64,000 nucleotides of DNA from Burkholderiaceae bacterium (GTDB lineage Bacteria; Pseudomonadota; Gammaproteobacteria; Burkholderiales; Burkholderiaceae_C), in contig JADMJJ010000021.1 in the NCBI GenBank assembly GCA_018780645.1, forward strand, positions 1 through 64,000, written 5' to 3'. Positions 44,878 through 51,995 of the stretch are shown in pieces. Below the pieces are notes generated by a model, which saw only the letters and a program-made list of their open reading frames with translations, was not told the origin of the DNA and made no database searches. Position 1 is the first letter of the stretch; every line of letters starts with the position of its first letter. Both the position numbers and the translations under genes were made by a program.

Positions 44878-45993
44878 ATGCACCTGACCCCTCTGGCACT
44901 GCGGGCCGCGTTGGCACTCAGCCTGCTGCTGCCCTTGAGCGCGGTGGCGCAAATCAAGATCGGCCAGACGGCGGGCTTCTCCGGCCCGGTGGCGGCGGGC
45001 GTGAAGGAAACCACGGACGGCGCCAAGCTCTATCTCGACGCCGTCAATGCCAGCGGCGGCGTCAATGGCCAGCAGCTGGAGCTGATCTCGCTGGACGACG
45101 GCTTCGACCCGAAGCAGGCGGCCGAGAATGCCAAGAAGCTGCTGGCTCAGGATGTGCTCGCCCTGTTCCTGACACGCGGCACGCCCCATGCGCAGGCCAT
45201 CCTGCCGTTGCTGGCCGAGACCCGCACACCGTTGGTCGCGCCCAGCACCGGGGCGATGGTGCTGCACTCCCCCGTCAACCCCTGGGTCTTCAACGTGCGC
45301 GCCAGCTACCAGCGCGAGGCGGAGAAGGCGGTGCAATACCTGTCCACCGTCGGCGCCCGGCGCATCACCCTGGTTCATGTCGACGATAGCTTTGGCGCCG
45401 ACGCGGCCATCGGTGCGTTGAAAGGCTTCGACGCCGTCAAGCTGCGGCCTCAGATCGTCCTGAAGTTCGACCGTGCCAAGCCCGAACTGGCCGGCCTGGT
45501 GGAGCAGATCGTGCGCGGCGACAGCCAGGCCGTGCTCTTCATCGGCAGCGGCTCGGTGGTGGCCGATGGCGTGGCCCTGATGCGCGCGGCCGGCTCCAAG
45601 GCACAGGTTGCGACGCTGTCCAACAATGCGGCCTCCGGTTTCGTCAAGTCGCTGAAGGACAACGGCCGCGGCGTCATCGTGACCCAGGTCTTCCCCTATG
45701 AACGTTCGCTGGCCACGCCGCTGGTGCGCCAGGCCCAGGAACTGGCCAAGGCCAAGGGCCTGGGCGACCTGACCCCAGCCAATCTGGAGGGGTTCACCGC
45801 TGCCAAGGTGTTGGTCGAGGGCATCAAGCGTGCCGGCAAGAACCCGACCCGGGTCGGGCTGCAGCGGGCGCTGGACGGGCTGAAGGGCTTTGACGTCGGC
45901 GGCCTGGAGGTCAGCTTCAGCCCGACGGATCACAGCGGCCTGGACTTCGCTGATCTGTCCATCATTGGGCCGGATGGCAAGTTCTGGAGATAG
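44878..45993 (+). CDS. Orphan Liv-type ABC substrate-binding protein
   Basis: A 371-residue Peripla_BP_6 protein: signal peptide MHLTPLALRAALALSLLLPLSAVA, then IKIGQTAGFSGPVAAGVKETTDGAKLYLDAVNASGGVNGQ. This subfamily (ABC transporter substrate-binding proteins with short N-terminal leaders) is common as stand-alone genes in Burkholderiales. No permease or ATPase genes are adjacent, so it may use the components encoded elsewhere or serve in sensing. It is about 155 bases after the GNAT gene and precedes the DMT transporter; co-transcription is uncertain. Confidence 0.88.
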   Translation: MHLTPLALRAALALSLLLPLSAVAQIKIGQTAGFSGPVAAGVKETTDGAKLYLDAVNASGGVNGQQLELISLDDGFDPKQAAENAKKLLAQDVLALFLTRGTPHAQAILPLLAETRTPLVAPSTGAMVLHSPVNPWVFNVRASYQREAEKAVQYLSTVGARRITLVHVDDSFGADAAIGALKGFDAVKLRPQIVLKFDRAKPELAGLVEQIVRGDSQAVLFIGSGSVVADGVALMRAAGSKAQVATLSNNAASGFVKSLKDNGRGVIVTQVFPYERSLATPLVRQAQELAKAKGLGDLTPANLEGFTAAKVLVEGIKRAGKNPTRVGLQRALDGLKGFDVGGLEVSFSPTDHSGLDFADLSIIGPDGKFWR

Positions 45994-46023
45994 ACCGACG
46001 TCCAGCCTTGTGCGCTGAGTGAG

Positions 46024-46040
46024 CCCTGCAGTCTGCAGGG
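46024..46040. promoter_or_regulatory. 17-base palindrome before DMT gene
   Basis: CCCTGCAGTCTGCAGGG is a perfect 8-bp dyad around one T, located 30 bases after the binding-protein stop and 32 bases before the DMT transporter start. TATAGT, a possible -10 box, lies just downstream. It could be an operator or the hairpin ending the upstream transcript, though no T-tract follows. Confidence 0.4.
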
Positions 46041-46072
46041 GCGGGGGGCCTTGGGTATAGTGACCAGCTCTC

Positions 46073-46978
46073 ATGAGCAGTCCATCCGCCGCCGCATCTC
46101 CTCCCGCAATCTGGCCCGGCCTGGCCTTGGCGCTGACGGGCTCGATCGCCTTCTCCGGCAAGGCCATCATCGTCAAGCTGGCCTATCGCCACGGCGTCGA
46201 CGCGATCACGCTGATCATGTATCGCATGCTGTTCGCGCTGCCGCTGTTCCTGCTGCTGACCTGGTGGGCCAGCCGGGGCAAGCCGGCCCTGACGCGTCGC
46301 GACTGGCTGGTCGTGCTGGGCCTGGGCTTCTCGGGCTACTACCTGGCCAGCTTTCTCGACTTCGCCGGCCTGGCCTATATCAGCGCCAGCCTGGAGCGGC
46401 TGATCCTCTATCTGAACCCGACCCTGGTGCTGGCCTTCAGCGTGGTCGTGTTCAAGCATCGAATCAAGCCCATGCAACTGCTCGCCCTGGCCATCAGCTA
46501 CGCCGGCGTGCTGCTGGTGTTCGGCCAGGAGATCCATCTGCAGGGCGCGCATGCGGTGCTCGGCGCGGTGCTGGTGTTCGGCAGCGCGATCAGCTATGCG
46601 CTGTATCTGGTCTATAGCGGCGAGGAGGTGCGGCGCCTGGGCGCGATGCGCCTCACCGGCCTGGCCACCACGGTGGCCTGCGTGCTGTGCATTGCCCAGT
46701 TCCTGATACTGCGGCCGCTGTCGGCGATGGCCGTGGCGCCGGAGGTGATCTGGCTGTCGGTGCTGAACGCTACGCTGTGCACCTTTGCGCCGGTGCTGAT
46801 GGTGATGCTGGCGATCGAGCGCATGGGCGCCACGATGACGGCGCAGACCGGCATGGTCGGACCGATGTCCACCATCATCATGGGCGTGCTGATACTGGGA
46901 GAACCGTTCACGCTGTGGGTGGTGGCCGGCACGGTGCTGGTGCTGACTGGCGTGTGGCTGCTGGCGCGTTGGCGATAG
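46073..46978 (+). CDS. EamA/DMT-family transporter
   Basis: A 301-residue inner-membrane protein with about ten hydrophobic helices arranged as two EamA repeats (first repeat begins GLALALTGSIAFSGKAIIVKLAY; second near GAVLVFGSAISYALYLVYSG). DMT proteins usually export or import amino acids, nucleotides or other small metabolites; the substrate is unknown. The gene ends 11 bases before a REP pair that separates it from the next gene. Confidence 0.88.
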   Translation: MSSPSAAASPPAIWPGLALALTGSIAFSGKAIIVKLAYRHGVDAITLIMYRMLFALPLFLLLTWWASRGKPALTRRDWLVVLGLGFSGYYLASFLDFAGLAYISASLERLILYLNPTLVLAFSVVVFKHRIKPMQLLALAISYAGVLLVFGQEIHLQGAHAVLGAVLVFGSAISYALYLVYSGEEVRRLGAMRLTGLATTVACVLCIAQFLILRPLSAMAVAPEVIWLSVLNATLCTFAPVLMVMLAIERMGATMTAQTGMVGPMSTIIMGVLILGEPFTLWVVAGTVLVLTGVWLLARWR

Positions 46979-46989
46979 TTTTTTGAGTT

Positions 46990-47040
46990 CCCGGATTGCA
47001 TCCGGGCTACGCAATCCATGTAGCCCGGATGCAATCCGGG
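46990..47040. repeat. REP-like inverted pair (second copy)
   Basis: An inverted unit (46990-47010, CCCGGATTGC followed by ATCCGGGCTAC) and a forward unit (47020-47040, GTAGCCCGGATGC followed by AATCCGGG) form a perfect 21-bp inverted repeat with a 9-base spacer, GCAATCCAT. The unit is the same as in the pair at 17285-17352, but here the GTAG ends face inward. It lies between the DMT transporter and SDR genes, the kind of extragenic position REPs prefer. Confidence 0.85.
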
Positions 47041-47065
47041 TCAAAGCAAAAGAGAAAGGCACATC

Positions 47066-47854
47066 ATGGATCTGGGACTGCAAGGCAAATGGGCGCTGGT
47101 CTGCGCCGCGAGCAAGGGTCTGGGCCGGGGCTGCGCCGAGGCGCTGGTGGGCGAGGGCGTCAATGTCGTGATCACCGCGCGCGGGGCCGAGGCGCTGGAG
47201 GCCACGGCCCTGGCGTTGCGGGCGCTGAACCCCGCCGTCGAGGTGCGCACCGTCGCCGGTGACATCACCACGCCCGAGGGCCGCGCCGCGGCGCTGTCCG
47301 CCTGTCCGCAGGTCGACATCCTGGTCAACAACGCCGGCGGCCCTCCGCCCGGCGACTTCCGGAACTGGGACCGCGAGACCTGGCTCAAGGCGCTGGATGC
47401 CAATATGCTGACGCCGATCGAGCTGATCAAGGCCACGGTGGACGGCATGGCCGGGCGCGGCTATGGCCGGGTCGTCAACATCACCTCGGGTGCGGTCAAG
47501 GCACCTATCGACATCCTGGGCCTGTCCAATGGCGCGCGCAGCGGCCTGACCGGCTTTGTCGCTGGCCTGGCCCGCAGCCCGAAGCTGGCGGCCCGCAATG
47601 TCACCCTGAACGGCCTGCTGCCCGGTGCCTTCGACACCGACCGCCTGCGCGTCACCATGCAGGGCGCGGCGGCCAAGAGTGGCGGCAATTTCGACGAGGC
47701 CTGGGACAGGCGCCGCATGGCCATCCCGGCCCAGCGCTTCGGCACGGCCCAGGAGTTCGGCGCCATCTGTGCTTTCCTGTGCAGCCAGCAGGCCGGCTAT
47801 CTGACCGGGCAGAACATCCTGCTCGATGGTGGTGCCTACCCGGGGACGTTCTGA
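47066..47854 (+). CDS. Atypical SDR family protein lacking YxxxK
   Basis: A 262-residue Rossmann-fold protein. CAASKGLGRGCAEALV binds the cofactor, VNNAGGPPPGDF is the NNAG motif, and LTGQNILLDGGAYPGTF ends the protein. At the exact place of the catalytic S-x12-YxxxK it has Ser141, Ser154 and Arg158 (SNGAR), so both Tyr and Lys are replaced. SDRs of this branch are widespread and usually annotated only as oxidoreductases. It is preceded by a REP pair and AGAGAAAGG-like purines. Function unknown; it may be catalytically altered. Confidence 0.83.
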   Translation: MDLGLQGKWALVCAASKGLGRGCAEALVGEGVNVVITARGAEALEATALALRALNPAVEVRTVAGDITTPEGRAAALSACPQVDILVNNAGGPPPGDFRNWDRETWLKALDANMLTPIELIKATVDGMAGRGYGRVVNITSGAVKAPIDILGLSNGARSGLTGFVAGLARSPKLAARNVTLNGLLPGAFDTDRLRVTMQGAAAKSGGNFDEAWDRRRMAIPAQRFGTAQEFGAICAFLCSQQAGYLTGQNILLDGGAYPGTF

Positions 47855-48048
47855 CCATCGGGGTGCAAGGCGCACCCGCTTGAGGCGAGTCAAGGGTTTG
47901 TGCTGCCCCATGCCTGAGGGGGGCCAGCCCCGGTTGAGCGCGGAAGTCGAACCGCCAGCACCGCCGGTTCGATATGCTTCACTTCGGAGCCCTCAAAGGG
48001 CTTTCAGGCTCGGCGTCTCGACTTGTTGTTTTCCGGTTTGCCTGGCTG

Positions 48049-48064
48049 AGGCCAAACGTTTGCG
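48049..48064 (+). promoter_or_regulatory. Possible sigma-54 promoter of PEP-CTERM gene
   Basis: AGGCCAAACGTTTGCG places GG and GC exactly ten bases apart and contains the TTGC of the -12 element, 70 bases upstream of the PEP-CTERM gene at 48134. PEP-CTERM regulons in betaproteobacteria are often controlled by the sigma-54 activator PrsR, which makes the match relevant. The -24 half deviates from TGGCAC, so confidence is limited. The rest of the 279-base gap holds no gene. Confidence 0.35.
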
Positions 48065-48133
48065 TCTCGGCAATGGAAGCAATACAGCGTTGGCGTTGAT
48101 GCGTCATCAACCTTTCGGAGTGAGCTATTCACC

Positions 48134-48946
48134 ATGACTAAAAAGTCCGTCGTCACGTCGCTGGCCATGGCCGCACTGGCCGCCGCCATCCCGGCCCATG
48201 CCGCCATCTCTGTGGGCAGCGCAGCTTTCACCTACAGCCAGTCATTCGATTCGCTGGCCACTTCGGGGGCAGCGAATGCCTGGGTCAATGACAGCACCCT
48301 GGCCGGCTGGAGTCTGTTCAACAAGACTCCCGCGGCGATCACCGCCTATGCGGCAGGCGATGGTTCCAGCAACACCGGCGCCTTCTACAGCTTTGGTTCA
48401 AGCGGCACGGCCGAACGCGCCCTGGGCGGCACCGCCTCTGGTGGTGCCTACTTCGGTTCGCCTGCGGCGGGTACGCTGGCCGGCTGGATCGCCGTTGCAC
48501 TGACCAACGACACCGGCTCGGCGCTGAACAGCTTCACGATCGGCTACAACGGCGAGCAATGGCGCAACGGCGGCAACACCAGCGCGCAGACCATGGTGAT
48601 GGAGTACGGTTTTGGCGCCACTTTCGCTGGCGTTGGTGCTGGCTGGACGCCGGCCGGTGCCGGATTCAACTTCACTTCGACCGTCAATACGGCCACGGCG
48701 GCTGCCGTCAATGGCAACACCGCCGGCCTGGTGGGCGGGCTCGGCGGCACCGTCACGACCAACTGGGCCAATGGCGCCACCCTGTGGGTGCGCTGGATCG
48801 AGAACAATGACGCTGGCTTCGACCATGGCCTTGCCATCGACGATGTGCGCCTCAGCGTCACCGCGGTTCCGGAACCCGAGAGCTATGCCCTGATGCTGGC
48901 CGGCCTGGCCGGCCTGGCCCTGGTGGCTCGCCGCCGCAAGAGCTGA
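48134..48946 (+). CDS. PEP-CTERM sorting domain protein
   Basis: A 270-residue exported protein. Signal peptide MTKKSVVTSLAMAALAAAIPAHA, a central beta-rich domain with DDVRLSV near its end (jelly-roll, LamG-like look), and a C-terminal sorting signal VPEPESYALMLAGLAGLAL followed by RRRKS. It should be exported, processed by an exosortase and released or attached to extracellular polysaccharide. Low in Cys and rich in Gly, Ala, Asn and Thr, as usual for this class. The start codon has the context GAGTGAG upstream. It converges with the MinD-like gene. Specific function unknown. Confidence 0.88.
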   Translation: MTKKSVVTSLAMAALAAAIPAHAAISVGSAAFTYSQSFDSLATSGAANAWVNDSTLAGWSLFNKTPAAITAYAAGDGSSNTGAFYSFGSSGTAERALGGTASGGAYFGSPAAGTLAGWIAVALTNDTGSALNSFTIGYNGEQWRNGGNTSAQTMVMEYGFGATFAGVGAGWTPAGAGFNFTSTVNTATAAAVNGNTAGLVGGLGGTVTTNWANGATLWVRWIENNDAGFDHGLAIDDVRLSVTAVPEPESYALMLAGLAGLALVARRRKS

Positions 48947-48958
48947 CCCTGGCGGTCC

Positions 48959-48986
48959 GTCCGCCGGCGCCCATGCGCTGGCGGAC
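48959..48986. terminator. Hairpin between convergent genes
   Basis: GTCCGCC (48959-48965) pairs with GGCGGAC (48980-48986), with an inner GCGC/GCGC pairing, between the PEP-CTERM gene and the end of the MinD-like gene. The plus strand continues TATTTCG, a poor T-tract, so termination is only plausible. Confidence 0.4.
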
Positions 48987-50875
48987 TATTTCGTCTTCAA
49001 CGCATTGACGTCCCGGTCTAGGCAGGTGGGCGAGCCGTCCTGTCGCACGATGCTGCCGCCCTGTTTCAGGCCCGCAGCGGAGAGCGAGGCGGTCAGCTGC
49101 TTGGCCTCGGCGGCGCTCAGGCCCTGGCCGGCAAAGATGCCGAATCTGCGGGGAGACTGCCTGTCGCCTGCGCTGGCATTGAGCGCGAACTCGTAGGTCG
49201 GGAAATTGCGGCGCAGATCACCCAGCATCTGCTGGGCAGATTCCCAGTCCTTGAAGCCGCCGGCCACGACCACGTTGTAGCTGCCCTCCAGGCAGGGTCT
49301 GAGCCAGCTGGGCGCGCGGCTGCCTTGCAGCAGCTCCTGGCGCTGCTCGGGTACAGCACTCCGTTGCGGCAGGGGGGCGGGCTCGACAGTGGCTGCCGGG
49401 GCAGGTGCTGGCGCTGCAGTCTTCGCGCCGTCCAGATAGAACATCTTCACCAGGCCTGCGCCGGCGATCACGACCGCCGCCACCGCGACCAGTGTGGTGA
49501 TCACCACGCTGCGGGACCGGGCCTGGGCCGCCTGCACTTCGGCGCTGTACTTGGACACCACCACCGTACGCTCCAGATCGGCGCCGCGTTGTTCCAGCTC
49601 CCTGGCCTGGGTCTGGGCAATGGACAGCTGGCGCTCGGTCTCGGCCAGGCGCTGGGCCAGGCGATCCGTCTCCAGCACGGCGCGATGGCGCTCCTCGGCC
49701 AGGCGGGCCTCGAACTGTTGGTGGTCGCGGATACTTTGCTCATCGCGTCGCTGGGCCTGGGCCTTCAGCTCCTCGGCCAGGATGTCCTGCCGGCGCCGCT
49801 CCTGCTCGCTGGCGGCGCGCAGCAGCTCGATGTCCTTGCTCAGCGTGTCGCGCTCGGCCTGCAGCGCCCGATGGGCGGCGGTGCGTGCCTCGTCTTCGAG
49901 TTTCTTGGCCTCGACCGCCTGGTTGTGCAGGGCGATCGCGGCGTCGATCTTGGCCACCAGCTCGTTCCATTTGCGCGCCCGCTCCTGGGGCCACTGCGCG
50001 GTCACGACCTTGAGAATCTTCTGGAAGGCCTGCATGGCATCAAAGGCAAAGCGCGAGGCCGGGGCCTCCAGGAAGATCGCCTTCTGCATCTTGTAGACCT
50101 TGGCCGCCTCGACATCGAGGGCGACGGAAAAGGTATCGTCCATGCGCACGCCGAATTCGCGCACCAGCTCGTTGCGGAAGGACAGCTCGGGCGGATCGGT
50201 GGCCTTGTTGACGATGATGCCGCGCAGCAGCGAGCGCGTGCCCATCTGCTGCGCGGCGCTGCTGATGCGGTCCACCAGATTGCGGTCCTGGTAGAAGTTG
50301 GTGTAGGTGGCCTCGGTGACGATCACAAAACTGTCGGCCGCCGCCGCCACATCGGTGCTCTCGAAGGAGAAGCCGCCTCGGGTGTCCACCAGCACATAGT
50401 CGTATTGCTGCCAGGCGCGGATCTGGTCAAACATGGCGCGAACCGCAGCCTGGAACACGGGGCGGTCGTACTGCCGGTTCCAGTCGCCCGACGGCGGGCC
50501 ATCGGCAGGGTTCTCGTCGCCGTAAAGGCCCTTGCCGCTGATGATGGCCTCGTAGCTGAGGTCATGCTCGCCAGGCCCCAGGCGGTGTACCTGATGGGCC
50601 TCAACCTCCAGGCTGCCGCTGCTCGCGTAGCGGCTGAGGATGCCGCCAAAGGTGCTCTGCGGCGCGAACGCGTCGACCTGGCTGGTGCCCTCGGGGCCGA
50701 GGATGAATAGCGAAAAGCCGTCAGTGGCGCGGTCCGCATCGATCATCAGCACCCGATGGCCGCTGTAGCTGAGCGCATAGCCCAGGGCCGCGATCAGCGA
50801 GGTCTTGCCGGTGCCGCCCTTGCCGCTGCAAAAGGCGATGACCTCCGTCTTGGACATCGGTGTCTGCATGCTCAT
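48986..50875 (-). CDS. MinD/ParA-like ATPase fused to coiled coil, TM and SPOR-like domain
   Basis: A 629-residue protein of unusual architecture. Residues 10-290 are a MinD/ParA-type P-loop ATPase: deviant Walker A CSGKGGTGKTS (signature Lys19, Lys24), switch-I-like MIDADRATDGF and VLVDTRGG as Walker B, where DTRGG replaces the usual DxPPG. Residues about 300-455 are a long Ala/Glu/Arg/Gln-rich coiled coil, 456-480 a single membrane span (VVITTLVAVAAVVIAGAGLV), 485-525 a Pro/Ala linker and 530-612 a SPOR-like domain (SYNVVVAGGFKDWESAQQML, RFGIFAGQGLSAAEAKQL) flanked by Cys528 and Cys618. Cytoplasmic ATPase and extracytoplasmic peptidoglycan-type domain are thus joined in one chain. Last gene of a three-gene operon, start overlapping the 71-residue ORF by 4 bases. 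Confidence 0.85.
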   Translation of the reverse strand: MSMQTPMSKTEVIAFCSGKGGTGKTSLIAALGYALSYSGHRVLMIDADRATDGFSLFILGPEGTSQVDAFAPQSTFGGILSRYASSGSLEVEAHQVHRLGPGEHDLSYEAIISGKGLYGDENPADGPPSGDWNRQYDRPVFQAAVRAMFDQIRAWQQYDYVLVDTRGGFSFESTDVAAAADSFVIVTEATYTNFYQDRNLVDRISSAAQQMGTRSLLRGIIVNKATDPPELSFRNELVREFGVRMDDTFSVALDVEAAKVYKMQKAIFLEAPASRFAFDAMQAFQKILKVVTAQWPQERARKWNELVAKIDAAIALHNQAVEAKKLEDEARTAAHRALQAERDTLSKDIELLRAASEQERRRQDILAEELKAQAQRRDEQSIRDHQQFEARLAEERHRAVLETDRLAQRLAETERQLSIAQTQARELEQRGADLERTVVVSKYSAEVQAAQARSRSVVITTLVAVAAVVIAGAGLVKMFYLDGAKTAAPAPAPAATVEPAPLPQRSAVPEQRQELLQGSRAPSWLRPCLEGSYNVVVAGGFKDWESAQQMLGDLRRNFPTYEFALNASAGDRQSPRRFGIFAGQGLSAAEAKQLTASLSAAGLKQGGSIVRQDGSPTCLDRDVNALKTK

Positions 50876-51087
50876 GGATAGCCTCGCGTCGCGCCCGCGG
50901 CGCCAGGGAGCGGGGCCACGGAGCCCGGGCCTCTGAACTCCGGCCAGCGGCGGGGCGGCCTCTGGGGTTTGTGCAACTCGGCGGCATTGGCTTCGAAGCG
51001 TGGCTCCTGGGCCGCAGCATCGGGCAGCACGATGCCCGGGCGCTGCGCTTGCACCCGCGGTCTGAAGTTGAAGGACACCTCGTCCAC
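50872..51087 (-). CDS. 71-residue linker protein of the SLATT-MinD operon
   Basis: A short ORF from a GTG start 5 bases after the two-TM gene stop to a TGA overlapping the MinD-like ATG (ATGA). AAGAAGG lies about 12 bases upstream. The product is Pro-, Arg- and Ala-rich with no membrane span or signal peptide and no recognisable domain; it begins MDEVSFNFRPRVQAQRPG. Coding is inferred from the exact fit between neighbours and mostly GC-ending codons in its first two thirds. It might instead be a translated leader that couples the flanking genes. Confidence 0.5.
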   Translation of the reverse strand: MDEVSFNFRPRVQAQRPGIVLPDAAAQEPRFEANAAELHKPQRPPRRWPEFRGPGSVAPLPGAAGATRGYP

Positions 51088-51092
51088 GTGGC

Positions 51093-51776
51093 TCAGACCT
51101 TCTTGGGCCCGGCTTGGGCTTCGGTCAGCTGCAGAATCTTGCGCCGCAGCTCGAGGTCCTTGACCACCAGGCGCCGGTACAGGCGACTGAAGTTGAAGCA
51201 GGCCTGGGCCTCAAGGCCGAAGGGATAGACGTGCACCAGGCGCAGCATCTCGAACTCGCGAAACGCATCCAGGTAGAGCTCGCGCGACTCGCGTGTGCTG
51301 GTCTTCTTGTCGCTGAAGTTGAAGAAGCTTTCCAGATTGGCGAGCATGGCCAGCAGGCTGGCATAGATGGCGGCGGCAAAGGAGATGTACTCCCGGTGTG
51401 TCTTGGTCGGGTCCCATTGTGTCGGCCAACTGGTGGCCAGGATGTTCAGCACCGCCAGCAGCCCCATCAACACGATCAGCGTGGTACGCCATTGCTTGCC
51501 GCGCCGGCCAAAGCGGGTGTAATCCTTGACCGCGCCGTTCGCACCCTCCAGAAAATGTTCGAGCAGATTCTGGTAGTAGGTCTCGATCAGCGTATGGCAC
51601 TTCTCGCGGTCCTCTTCGGCCATGCCGCTCCAGTACTCCAGCGTCGTCTCGGCCAGTGGCGAGCCGGGCTCGAAGGCCGGCTCGGTGCCAGCGGCGGGTG
51701 GGGAGGGCAGTCCTTGAGGGCCGGCGGCTGGCGCGTCGGGCCTTGGCTCAAGCTTGACCGGAGGGTCGGTTGCCAT
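51093..51776 (-). CDS. Two-TM protein resembling SLATT/DUF4231
   Basis: A 227-residue membrane protein. Residues 1-45 are a Pro-rich cytoplasmic tail, 46-95 a charged helix (EDREKCHTLIETYYQNLLEHF), two membrane helices at about 96-115 (WRTTLIVLMGLLAVLNILA) and 131-152 (ISFAAAIYASLLAMLANLES), then a long amphipathic C-terminal helical region (FREFEMLRLVHVYPFG, SRLYRRLVVKDLELRRKI). This pattern, two close helices followed by a helical region, resembles SLATT-type proteins, predicted pore-forming effectors in bacterial conflict and stress systems. GGGGGA precedes the ATG at 51776. First gene of the operon, divergent from glutamate dehydrogenase. Assignment is by eye, so moderate. Confidence 0.65.
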   Translation of the reverse strand: MATDPPVKLEPRPDAPAAGPQGLPSPPAAGTEPAFEPGSPLAETTLEYWSGMAEEDREKCHTLIETYYQNLLEHFLEGANGAVKDYTRFGRRGKQWRTTLIVLMGLLAVLNILATSWPTQWDPTKTHREYISFAAAIYASLLAMLANLESFFNFSDKKTSTRESRELYLDAFREFEMLRLVHVYPFGLEAQACFNFSRLYRRLVVKDLELRRKILQLTEAQAGPKKV

Positions 51777-51995
51777 ATATCCCCCTTTGCCGGGAGCGCC
51801 ATGCACCGCTGGCTGTGGTTGGTGAGCGAATGTACTAAAGGCCCCGCCGACTCGCAAGCCATGCGCAACAGGCATTCCTCAATGCTGTGGATGGTGTGAC
51901 CAAGCGTCGGGTTTGGGGCTAAGCTCCGCGCTATCGCAGCCCGGGCCCGTCGAATGCGGCCCGACCTGACCCCCCGATCAGCAAGGACCCAGCCC

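Noticed and set aside
48986-51776. CBASS or other named defence system
   Set aside because: No nucleotide cyclase, SLOG, TIR, nuclease or reverse transcriptase gene is adjacent, so only a possible new association is reported.
51801-51899. 32-codon plus-strand ORF between the two-TM gene and gdhB, with GGGAG before its ATG
   Set aside because: Too short and without similarity or coupling to neighbours; it lies in a divergent promoter region.
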